Notes under the pieces: generated by a model
The model's database searches: none
What the model was told of the DNA's origin: nothing
The model's input: only the letters and a program-made list of their open reading frames with translations
In this document: piece by piece, positions 6,994 through 12,896 of the stretch
Position numbering within the stretch: the stretch's first letter is position 1
How the letters are laid out: each line of letters opens with the position of its first letter
NCBI GenBank assembly: GCA_023428035.1
Contig: JAEYZO010000479.1
Coordinates: 1-12,896 of the forward strand
Length of the DNA stretch: 12,896 nt
Direction of reading: 5' to 3'
Source: Pseudomonadota bacterium
GTDB lineage: Bacteria > Myxococcota_A > Polyangia > Polyangiales > Ga0077539
Position numbers and translations under genes: made by a program

Positions 6994-7104
6994 TCAGGCT
7001 ACGCCGCGGGTGGTCGACGAGACGACTTCGGTGTGCCGCGCGCGGTACAGCGCGAGAGCGGCCTCGCCGAGCACCACCCAGAGCGCCTCGAGACCGGCGG
7101 GGTC
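6994..7104 (-). other. Unrecognised reading-frame remnant between the heme oxygenase and DUF1111 pieces
   Basis: On the minus strand a frame ends at the TGA 6996-6994 and reads LDPAGLEALWVVLGEAALAL, then YRARHTEVVSS. It looks like real protein (amphipathic helices, ordinary composition) rather than the Arg-rich noise of shadow frames, and it could be the C-terminus of another lost gene. I do not recognise a family. The plus strand here shows nothing convincing: the frame running into DUF1111 matches that family only from 7111. Confidence 0.25.
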
Positions 7105-7110
7105 GAGGCG

Positions 7111-7479
7111 GGCCGCTTCGGGTGGAAGGCCAACCAGCCCACCCTCCACGCCGGCCCCGACGCGGCCATGACCTCCCTCGAGGGGCAGACGATCCACCCC
7201 TTCACGGACCTGCTCCTGCACGACATGGGCGAGGGCCTCGCCGACCACCGCCCCGACTTCGAGGCCACCGGCTCCGAGTGGCGCACCCCGCCCCTCTGGG
7301 GCCTCTCGATGCAGCAGACCGTGAGCGGCCACCTGCGGCTCCTCCACGACGGTCGCGCGCGAGGCTTCGCCGAGGCGATCCTCTGGCACTGCGGCGAGGC
7401 CGATCGTTCGCGCACGAACTACACGGCCATGACCGCGGCGGATCGGGCCGCGCTGATCCGCTTCCTGGAGTCGTTGTGA
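7111..7479 (+). pseudogene. Di-heme oxidoreductase (DUF1111) with missing N-terminus and internal deletion
   Basis: The frame shows two separate DUF1111 blocks. The first is GRFGWKANQPTL (from 7111), normally mid-protein. The second starts HAGPDAAM and continues QTIHPFTDLLLHDMGEGLAD, GSEWRTPPLWGL, HDGRARGFAEAILWHCGEA and a C-terminal ALIRFLESL. In family members these blocks are separated by roughly a hundred residues that include a CxxCH heme site; here they are fused at PTL. No CxxCH remains, and everything before GRFGWKA is gone, so heme binding and catalysis are not expected. The stop overlaps the imelysin GTG in GTGA, which preserves the usual DUF1111-imelysin neighbourhood for periplasmic iron handling or peroxidase-like chemistry. 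Open reading continues upstream to about 6934, but that part does not match the family. Confidence 0.7.
7141..7154 (+). repeat. 14-base direct repeat, copy 1 (in DUF1111 remnant)
   Basis: ACCCTCCACGCCGG occurs here and again at 8361-8374 in the imelysin gene, both times read in frame as TLHAG. This copy directly follows the PTL fusion point of the DUF1111 remnant. It may be chance in GC-rich coding DNA or a site for short-homology recombination. Confidence 0.5.
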
Positions 7480-8960
7480 GACGAAGCATCTCCCTGGGCG
7501 CCCTCTGCGCGGCGCTCCTCACGGGCTGCCCCGAGGACGGCGCCGTCGAGGTCGACCGCAACGCCGTGCTCCGCGACCTCAGCGAGAACGTGCTCCTCCC
7601 CGGGCTGCGCGCCTTCGACGCCGACGCCCGCGCCCTCTCGACGGCCACCGCCTCCCTCTGCGACGCGCCCTCCGCCGAGCGCCTCAGCGCCGCCCGCGAC
7701 GCGTGGCGCGCCGCCCGCCTCTCGTGGAAGCGCGCCCAGGTCTACCGCGTCGGCCCGATGGAGACGCTCCGCACGGCCTCGGCCGTGGACTGGTACCCCA
7801 TCGACCCCTCCGCCGTGGAGAGCACCATCGCCGGGACCGCTCCGCTCAACCCGAGCTCCATCGACGCCATGGGCTCCAACCGCCGTGGGCTCCCTGGCGT
7901 CAAGGTGGTGCTCTTCGCGGAGCTCGACCCCGCGACGCTGCGCGACGCCTCGGGCCCGACCCGTCGGTGCCAGTACCTCGTCGCCGCCACGGGCTCGGTC
8001 TCGAACGCTTCCCGCGCGCTCGTCACCGCGTGGGAGCCCGACGGAGGCGGCTACGCCCGCGCCCTCGCCACCGCGGGGCACGGAGCCTCTCCCACCATCG
8101 CGAGCTCTCGTGAGGCCCTCGACGCGATCATCAATCAGGTCATCAACAGCGTCGACACGCTGCAGGTCACCCGCTTGAGCGTGCCCAACGGCTCGCGCAA
8201 CGGCGGCACGCCCGAGCCCGAGCGCGTCGAGTCGATCCCGAGCGGGAACTCCACGGCCGAGGTGGCCGCCGCCCTCGCCGGCGTGAACGCGCTCTACACG
8301 GGCGACCTCGGCGACCGCCGCGGCCTCGGCGTGGGCGACGTCGTGAACAGCCGCAGCCCGACCCTCCACGCCGGAGTGAGCGCGCAGTTCGGCGCCGCGA
8401 CCCGCGCCGTCGGGGCCATCACCCTCCCGCTCCAGCGCGCCGTCACCGAGGAGCACCCCCGCGTCGATGCCCGAGTGGACGAAGGTCGTCGCTGGGGTGC
8501 ACCTCGCGGTTCAGCTCGCGCTCCCGCAACGGCGCTTGCTGTACCCCGGCGACGCCCTCTGGACGGAGCAGGGCTTTCGCCTCGCGTGGCACGTGATGCT
8601 GGTCGAGAAGACCGGCGACGTGACCTTCCGCGTGGTCGAGCCCTCCACGGGTCGGCGGTGGACCGTGCACCCCGAGGAGTTCCTCACGCCCCTTCAGGCC
8701 CGGATGATGGCCCCAGTGCCCGACATGATCGCGCAGGCCGCGGAGATGGTGCGCGACGACTTCGCCCGCCGGGGTCACCCCGACGTGGCCGTCTACGCCG
8801 ACGCCTTCGTCTCGATCAACGGCCGCCCCTCGCGGCGCATCGTCGACCCGGGCGTCGACCTCGGTCGCGAGGGCGACTCCCTCGGGCCCAAGCCCTGGAT
8901 CCTTCCGTAGCCGCACGGCTTGTCTCCCGCGCGCCTCGGCTCCTACTCTGCCGCGCGTGA
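7476..8960 (+). CDS. Imelysin-family lipoprotein with C-terminus replaced
   Basis: GTG at 7476 overlaps the upstream stop (GTGA) and follows GGAG by 5 bases. Residues 1-18 are a lipoprotein signal with lipobox LLTGC, so the protein should sit in the cell envelope. The body is imelysin-like (peptidase M75 fold, iron-regulated): AARDAWRAARLSWKRAQ, WYPIDPSAVE, RRGLPGVKVVLFAE at the usual G-x-H-x-x-E region (His replaced by Pro), CQYLVAATG, then AIINQVINSVDTLQ and ESIPSGNS. Similarity stops after HPRVDA at about 8466-8470. The usual last ~35 residues are missing, and the open frame then reads out of phase through the HTTM remnant to a TGA at 8958-8960, giving 494 codons with about 165 foreign, Arg-rich residues. 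The true gene piece is therefore 7476 to about 8466. Function after loss of the last helix is doubtful; the family's biochemical role in iron uptake is itself poorly defined. Confidence 0.7.
   Translation: MRRSISLGALCAALLTGCPEDGAVEVDRNAVLRDLSENVLLPGLRAFDADARALSTATASLCDAPSAERLSAARDAWRAARLSWKRAQVYRVGPMETLRTASAVDWYPIDPSAVESTIAGTAPLNPSSIDAMGSNRRGLPGVKVVLFAELDPATLRDASGPTRRCQYLVAATGSVSNASRALVTAWEPDGGGYARALATAGHGASPTIASSREALDAIINQVINSVDTLQVTRLSVPNGSRNGGTPEPERVESIPSGNSTAEVAAALAGVNALYTGDLGDRRGLGVGDVVNSRSPTLHAGVSAQFGAATRAVGAITLPLQRAVTEEHPRVDARVDEGRRWGAPRGSARAPATALAVPRRRPLDGAGLSPRVARDAGREDRRRDLPRGRALHGSAVDRAPRGVPHAPSGPDDGPSARHDRAGRGDGARRLRPPGSPRRGRLRRRLRLDQRPPLAAHRRPGRRPRSRGRLPRAQALDPSVAARLVSRAPRLLLCRA
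8361..8374 (+). repeat. 14-base direct repeat, copy 2 (in imelysin)
   Basis: This is the second copy of ACCCTCCACGCCGG, 1220 bases after the first and about 95 bases before the imelysin break. The surrounding imelysin frame (SRSPTLHAGVSAQF) looks normal, so this copy is probably the native sequence. Confidence 0.5.
8467..8910 (+). pseudogene. C-terminal remnant of an HTTM / vitamin K-dependent gamma-carboxylase-like protein
   Basis: The frame gives 147 residues: LPQRRLLYPGDALWTEQGFR, AWHVMLVEKTGDVTFRVVEP, EEFLTPLQARMMAPVPDMI, YADAFVSINGRPSRRIVDP and a final GPKPWILP. These match the soluble C-terminal part of bacterial HTTM-domain proteins (horizontally transferred transmembrane domain, related to vitamin K-dependent gamma-glutamyl carboxylase), which are normally about 450-500 residues with several membrane helices in front. 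None of those helices is present. The ATG at 8467 looks accidental: it has no ribosome site and sits at the point where imelysin similarity ends, so this is the far side of a deletion junction. The frame itself is clean to its TAG, so the break is recent or under little pressure. The family assignment is from memory of the motif pattern. Confidence 0.65.
8920..8949 (+). promoter_or_regulatory. Candidate leaderless promoter of icmF
   Basis: TTGTCT (8920-8925), an 18-base spacer, then TACTCT (8944-8949) end 7 bases before the GTG at 8957. Transcription would begin at or next to the start codon, which fits the absence of any Shine-Dalgarno there. The -35 matches 4 of 6 and the -10 matches 3 of 6. 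The 46-base gap after the upstream stop leaves room only for such a compact arrangement. Confidence 0.4.
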
Positions 8961-11900
8961 ACCCCCCGGCGCCCACCGCTCCGATCAAGCTCCGCTACCC
9001 GGTGCGCATCGTCACCGCCGCCTCGCTCTTCGACGGCCACGACGCCGCCATCAACGTCATGCGACGTCTGATGCAGGCCTCGGGCGCCGAGGTGATCCAC
9101 CTCGGTCACAACCGCGCCGTGCGAGAGATCGTCGACTGCGCCATCGAAGAAGACGCGCAAGGGGTAGCCATCACCTCGTACCAGGGTGGCCACGTCGAGT
9201 TCTTCAAGTACATGGTCGACCTCCTCCGCGAGCGCGGGGCCGACATCAAGGTCTTCGGAGGCGGCGGCGGCACCATCCTCCCGAGCGAGATCGACGAGCT
9301 CCACGCCTACGGCGTCACGCGGCTCTACTCCCCCGACGACGGCCGCGCGATGGGCCTCCAGGGGATGATCAACGACCTGCTCTCTCAGTGCGACTTCGAG
9401 CGCAGGGGGCCCGAGGTCGACGCCCTCGCCGCGAGGCTCTCGACCCGCGACCCGGCCTCCGTCGCCGGGCTCATCACGGTGGCCGAGAACCACCCCGGCT
9501 CCATCGACGCGCTCCACGACGCTCTCGCCCCGAAGCTCGGCGCGAAGAGGGCCCCCGTGCTCGGCGTCACGGGCACCGGCGGCGCGGGAAAGTCCAGCCT
9601 CGTCGACGAGCTGGTGAGGCGCTTCCTCGCGGACTTCAGCGACGAGACCGTGGCCGTCTTGAGCGTCGACCCCTCGAAGAGAAAGAGCGGCGGCGCCCTG
9701 CTGGGAGACCGCATCCGCATGAACGCCCTCGACGCGTCGCGGGTCTACATGCGCTCCCTCGCCACGCGCCAATCGAACCTCGCGCTCTCGAAGCACGTCA
9801 CCGAGGCGGTGCAGGTCTGCCGCGCCGCGGGCTTCGACCTGGTGATCGTCGAGACCTCGGGCATCGGCCAGTCCGACAGCGAGATCACCGAGCACGCCGA
9901 CGTGTCGCTCTACCTGATGACCGCGGAGTACGGCGCCGCGACGCAGCTCGAGAAGATCGACATGCTCGACCTCGCCGACCTCGTCGCGATCAACAAGTTC
10001 GACAAGCCCGGCTCCCTCGACGCGATGCGCGACGTGAAGAAGCAGTGGCGCCGCAACCACAACGCCTTCTCGACCCCCGACGCAGAGGTGCCCGTGCACG
10101 GCACCATCGCCGCGCAGTTCAACGACCCCGGCATGAACCGGCTCTACCGCGCCGTCATCGACCTCGTGGCCGAGCGCACCGGCGCGCCGCTGCGCTCGCA
10201 GTACGAGATCACCGCGGGGATGAGCGAGAAGCGCTGGGTGATCCCGCCCGACCGGGCGCGCTACCTCGCGGAGATCGCCGACGTCTGCGACGCCGCCGAC
10301 GCGAAGGCCCGCTCGCAGTCGGCCATCGCCCGACGGATGTACCAGCTCCGCGGCACCCTCGACGCCCTGCGCGCCAACGTAGGAAAGCGCCGCCTCGAGG
10401 TGGTGGAGCCCACCGACGACACAGGGGTCGTGAAGGTGACCGCGAAGGTCGAGGGCGAGCCCGCGTACCTCGCCGAGATCGAGGCGCTCTACGAAGACCT
10501 CGCGGCGAGGCTCGACCCCGAAGCCCGCGCGCTCCTCGACGAGTGGCCCGCGATGAAGCGTCGCTACGCCGCCGACCGCTACCAGTACCGGGTGCGCGAC
10601 AAGGTGATCGAGCTCGACCTCTACACCACCTCGCTCTCAGGCACGCGCGTGCCGAAGGTGGTGCTGCCCCGCTACGAAGACTGGGGCGACGTGCTCACCT
10701 GGCTGATGCGCGAGGCGCCGCCGGGGCACTACCCCTACACCGCTGGGGTGTTCCCGCTGAAGCGAGAGGGGGAGGACCCGGCCCGGATGTTCGCGGGCGA
10801 GGGCGGCCCCGAGCGCACCAACAAGCGATTCCACTTCGTGTCGCAGGGGTTGCCCGCGCGACGTCTCTCGACGGCCTTCGACTCGGTCACCCTCTACGGC
10901 GAAGACCCCGACGTGCGGCCCGACATCTACGGCAAGGTCGGCAATTCGGGCGTCTCGATCGCCAACGTCGACGACGCCAAGAAGCTCTACTCGGGCTTCG
11001 ACCTCGCCGCGCCGAGCACCTCGGTCTCGATGACCATCAACGGCCCCGCGCCCATGGTGCTGGGCTTCTTCTTGAACGCGGCCATCGACCAGGGCTGCGA
11101 GAAGTACATCCGCGCTCAGGGCCTGGTCGACGAGGTCACCGCGAAGGTCGACGCGCTCTACGCCGCGAGGGGGCTCTCACGGCCGCGCTACCAGGGCGAG
11201 CTCCCCGAGGGCAACGACGGCCTGGGGCTCATGCTCCTCGGCGTGTCGGGGGACGAGGTGCTGCCGCCGGAGGTCTACGCGAGGGTGCGCGCCGAGACGC
11301 TCTCCGCGGTGCGCGGCACCGTGCAGGCCGACATCCTGAAGGAGGACCAGGCGCAGAACACCTGCATCTTCTCGACGGAGTTCGCGCTGCGGATGATGGG
11401 AGACATCCAGCGCTTCTTCATCGATGAGCGGGTGCGGAACTTCTACTCGGTCTCGATCAGCGGCTATCACATCGCCGAAGCCGGAGCGAACCCCATCTCG
11501 CAGCTCGCCTTCACCCTCGCCAACGGTTTCACCTTCGTCGAGTACTACCTCGCCCGCGGGATGAGGGTCGACGACTTCGCCCCCAACCTCTCGTTCTTCT
11601 TCTCGAACGGGATGGACCCCGAGTACACCGTGCTCGGGAGGGTCGCGCGGAGGATCTGGGCCCGCGCGATGCGCGACCGCTACGGCGCCGACGAGCGCTC
11701 GCAGAAGCTGAAGTACCACATCCAGACCTCGGGCCGGAGCCTCCACGCGCAGGAGATCGCCTTCAACGACATCCGCACGACGCTCCAGGCGCTGCTGGCG
11801 CTGAACGACAACTGCAACTCGCTCCACACCAACGCCTACGACGAGGCCATCACCACGCCCACTGAAGAGAGCGTGAGGAGGGCCCTCGCGATCCAGCTCA

Positions 11901-12412
11901 TCATCAACCGGGAGTTCGGCCTCTCGAAGAACGAGAACCCCAACCAGGGGGCCTTCGTGGTCGAGGAGCTCACCGACCTCGTCGAGGCCGCGGTGCTCAA
12001 GGAGTTCCGCGCGATCTCCGAGCGGGGAGGGGTGCTGGGCGCGATGGAGCGGATGTACCAGCGCTCGAAGATCCAGGAGGAGTCTCTCTACTACGAGACG
12101 CTCAAGCACGACGGCACGCTGCCCATCGTCGGGGTGAACACCTTCCTCGACCCCAAGGGCTCGCCCACGGTGACTCCGCCCGAGGTGATCCGCGCGACCA
12201 CCGCGGAGAAGGACTACGCCATCGCCTCCCGCGACGCCTTCTGGGCCCGCAACGCCGACCGCGCCCCCGCCGCCCTCGCCGCCGTGCGCCGCGCCGCCCT
12301 CGACGGCGGCAACGTCTTCGCCGCGCTGATGGAGGCCTGCAAGGTCTGCTCGCTGGGGCAGCTCTCCCACGCGCTCTACGAGGTCGGCGGTCAGTACCGA
12401 CGCAACATGTGA
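8957..12412 (+). CDS. icmF: Fused isobutyryl-CoA mutase (B12 domain - MeaI-type GTPase - mutase)
   Basis: The 1151-residue fusion interconverts isobutyryl-CoA and n-butyryl-CoA by adenosylcobalamin radical chemistry and carries its own G-protein chaperone. The B12-binding domain (about 15-145) has SLFDGHDA (23-30, His28 the likely cobalt ligand), SYQGGHVE and VFGGGGGTI. The GTPase (about 198-410) has Walker A GTGGAGKSS (206-214), DPSKRKSGGALLGDRIRM (238-255), ETSGIGQSD (299-307) and NKFD (346-349). The mutase follows from about 555, with catalytic-site LHTN at 956-959. Where methylmalonyl-CoA mutase has Tyr89 and Arg207, this protein has Phe599 (TAGVF) and Gln800 (KEDQAQN), the isobutyryl-CoA pair. 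It is longer than the ~1090 typical residues, mainly from an insertion at about 722-785. The GTG start fits the family N-terminus. It probably serves valine or fatty-acid carbon flow; related substrates such as isovaleryl/pivalyl-CoA are possible. Confidence 0.93.
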   Translation: MNPPAPTAPIKLRYPVRIVTAASLFDGHDAAINVMRRLMQASGAEVIHLGHNRAVREIVDCAIEEDAQGVAITSYQGGHVEFFKYMVDLLRERGADIKVFGGGGGTILPSEIDELHAYGVTRLYSPDDGRAMGLQGMINDLLSQCDFERRGPEVDALAARLSTRDPASVAGLITVAENHPGSIDALHDALAPKLGAKRAPVLGVTGTGGAGKSSLVDELVRRFLADFSDETVAVLSVDPSKRKSGGALLGDRIRMNALDASRVYMRSLATRQSNLALSKHVTEAVQVCRAAGFDLVIVETSGIGQSDSEITEHADVSLYLMTAEYGAATQLEKIDMLDLADLVAINKFDKPGSLDAMRDVKKQWRRNHNAFSTPDAEVPVHGTIAAQFNDPGMNRLYRAVIDLVAERTGAPLRSQYEITAGMSEKRWVIPPDRARYLAEIADVCDAADAKARSQSAIARRMYQLRGTLDALRANVGKRRLEVVEPTDDTGVVKVTAKVEGEPAYLAEIEALYEDLAARLDPEARALLDEWPAMKRRYAADRYQYRVRDKVIELDLYTTSLSGTRVPKVVLPRYEDWGDVLTWLMREAPPGHYPYTAGVFPLKREGEDPARMFAGEGGPERTNKRFHFVSQGLPARRLSTAFDSVTLYGEDPDVRPDIYGKVGNSGVSIANVDDAKKLYSGFDLAAPSTSVSMTINGPAPMVLGFFLNAAIDQGCEKYIRAQGLVDEVTAKVDALYAARGLSRPRYQGELPEGNDGLGLMLLGVSGDEVLPPEVYARVRAETLSAVRGTVQADILKEDQAQNTCIFSTEFALRMMGDIQRFFIDERVRNFYSVSISGYHIAEAGANPISQLAFTLANGFTFVEYYLARGMRVDDFAPNLSFFFSNGMDPEYTVLGRVARRIWARAMRDRYGADERSQKLKYHIQTSGRSLHAQEIAFNDIRTTLQALLALNDNCNSLHTNAYDEAITTPTEESVRRALAIQLIINREFGLSKNENPNQGAFVVEELTDLVEAAVLKEFRAISERGGVLGAMERMYQRSKIQEESLYYETLKHDGTLPIVGVNTFLDPKGSPTVTPPEVIRATTAEKDYAIASRDAFWARNADRAPAALAAVRRAALDGGNVFAALMEACKVCSLGQLSHALYEVGGQYRRNM

Positions 12413-12434
12413 CGCGACCTTGGAAGGTTCACCG

Positions 12435-12896
12435 ATGACGTTCCCCGCAGTGAGCGCGGCCGAGTGGCGCGCGCAGGTCGAGGCCGAGCTCGAGGGCGCG
12501 CCCTTCGAGAAGGCCGTGGTGCACACCACCGCCGAGGGCCTCTCGGTGGAGCCGCTCTACACCGGGCTCTCCGTCGACCCGGGCCTGCCCGGCGCGGCGC
12601 CCTTCACCCGAGGCGCGAGCGCGAGCTCGTCGCTCTTCGCGGTGTGTACGCGTCACGAGCGCGCCGACCGCGCCGCGGTCGAAGACGACCTCTCGGGCGG
12701 CGCCGACGCCCTCTGGATGAGCGCCGAGGCGTGGCGCGCGAACCCCGGGCTGGGCCTCGGGGTCGAGCGCCTCGTCGACGACGTCTCCGTGGAGGAGTTC
12801 ACGGCGACGCTCCCTGACCCCGCGGCGCGCTTCACCGTGGGCGTCGACCCGGTGGCCTCGCTCGCCCGAGGCGCGACCGACGACGTCGACGTCGCC
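12435..12896 (+). CDS. mutA: Methylmalonyl-CoA mutase small (beta) subunit, N-terminus (partial, runs off right edge)
   Basis: ATG at 12435 has GGAAGG 7 bases upstream and lies 22 bases after the icmF stop, so the two are probably co-transcribed. The 154 residues present begin MTFPAVSAAEWRAQVEAELEG, followed by APFEKAVVHTTAEGL, VEPLYTG and PGAAPFTRG. These are the N-terminal barrel features of methylmalonyl-CoA mutase subunits: the W-x10-L-x-G-x-PFEK opening, PLYT and PG-x-x-PF-x-RG. This subunit normally lacks B12 and pairs with catalytic MutB. The stretch after FTRG lacks the GW-x-x-x-Q motif of catalytic subunits, which supports the small-subunit reading. GADALWM is present, as in small subunits. 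A mutB would be expected just beyond the edge, but that cannot be seen. Confidence 0.75.
   Translation, partial: MTFPAVSAAEWRAQVEAELEGAPFEKAVVHTTAEGLSVEPLYTGLSVDPGLPGAAPFTRGASASSSLFAVCTRHERADRAAVEDDLSGGADALWMSAEAWRANPGLGLGVERLVDDVSVEEFTATLPDPAARFTVGVDPVASLARGATDDVDVA

Noticed and set aside
6994..6996. In-frame TGA before the heme oxygenase tail as selenocysteine or readthrough
   Set aside because: The sequence upstream of the TGA does not belong to the heme oxygenase family, so a junction or end of another gene explains it better.
8816..11427. Long alternative frames on both strands across icmF (one of 835 codons)
   Set aside because: In very GC-rich DNA stop codons are rare in shadow frames; these are Arg/Ala or Glu/Val/His biased and lack any motif, whereas icmF matches end to end.
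11177..12529. 450-codon minus-strand frame opposite the icmF 3' end
   Set aside because: It is a compositional shadow of icmF with no recognisable domain.
1..12896. CRISPR array, tRNA or rRNA genes, insertion sequence, integrase, toxin-antitoxin or defence genes
   Set aside because: No regularly spaced repeats, no tRNA-like cloverleaf ends, no transposase or nuclease motifs were seen in any plausible reading frame.

Overview
The window is very GC-rich DNA (about 70% or more by eye). The lipoprotein at 5510 has a long Asp/Pro/Thr/Val linker after its lipobox, a style common in Sandaracinaceae/Polyangia-type myxobacteria (Myxococcota). That assignment is inference from coding style and gene content; there is no rRNA or marker gene to prove it.

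Layout. (1) 1-712: the start of a class I ribonucleotide reductase large subunit (minus strand, runs off the left edge), preceded by a clear cobalamin riboswitch and a sigma70-like promoter. (2) 713-5255, minus strand: a compact three-gene methionine operon in the order metZ, metA, aspartokinase-homoserine dehydrogenase. Both junctions are 4-base GTGA stop/start overlaps with good Shine-Dalgarno sequences. (3) 5256-5509: a divergent intergenic region with several perfect or near-perfect hairpins. (4) 5510-6891, plus strand: a PQQ-dependent sugar dehydrogenase-like lipoprotein, broken by a one-base frameshift in a run of nine C. (5) 6895-8910: a cluster of gene remnants with an iron/heme flavour. 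It holds the last 32 residues of a heme oxygenase (minus), a di-heme oxidoreductase (DUF1111) with a large internal deletion, an imelysin lipoprotein that has lost its C-terminus, and the C-terminal third of an HTTM/vitamin K-dependent carboxylase-like protein. (6) 8957-12896, plus strand: icmF, a B12 domain-GTPase chaperone-mutase fusion with isobutyryl-CoA-type active-site residues, then the first part of a methylmalonyl-CoA mutase small subunit running off the right edge.

How the parts fit. The left end senses adenosylcobalamin and the right end uses it: the riboswitch should turn down a B12-independent ribonucleotide reductase when B12 is plentiful, while icmF and mutA encode or support adenosylcobalamin-dependent acyl-CoA mutases. 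The met operon makes homocysteine from aspartate-derived homoserine by direct sulfhydrylation; its acyltransferase carries the Glu that predicts acetyl-CoA rather than succinyl-CoA use. The middle region looks like genomic wear: at least two junctions can be explained by deletions, one of them at a possible short direct repeat. Assembly error is a live alternative there and at the C-run. I saw no novel multi-gene defence or mobile system; the most notable points are the riboswitch-RNR unit, the hairpin at the metZ start and the remnant cluster.
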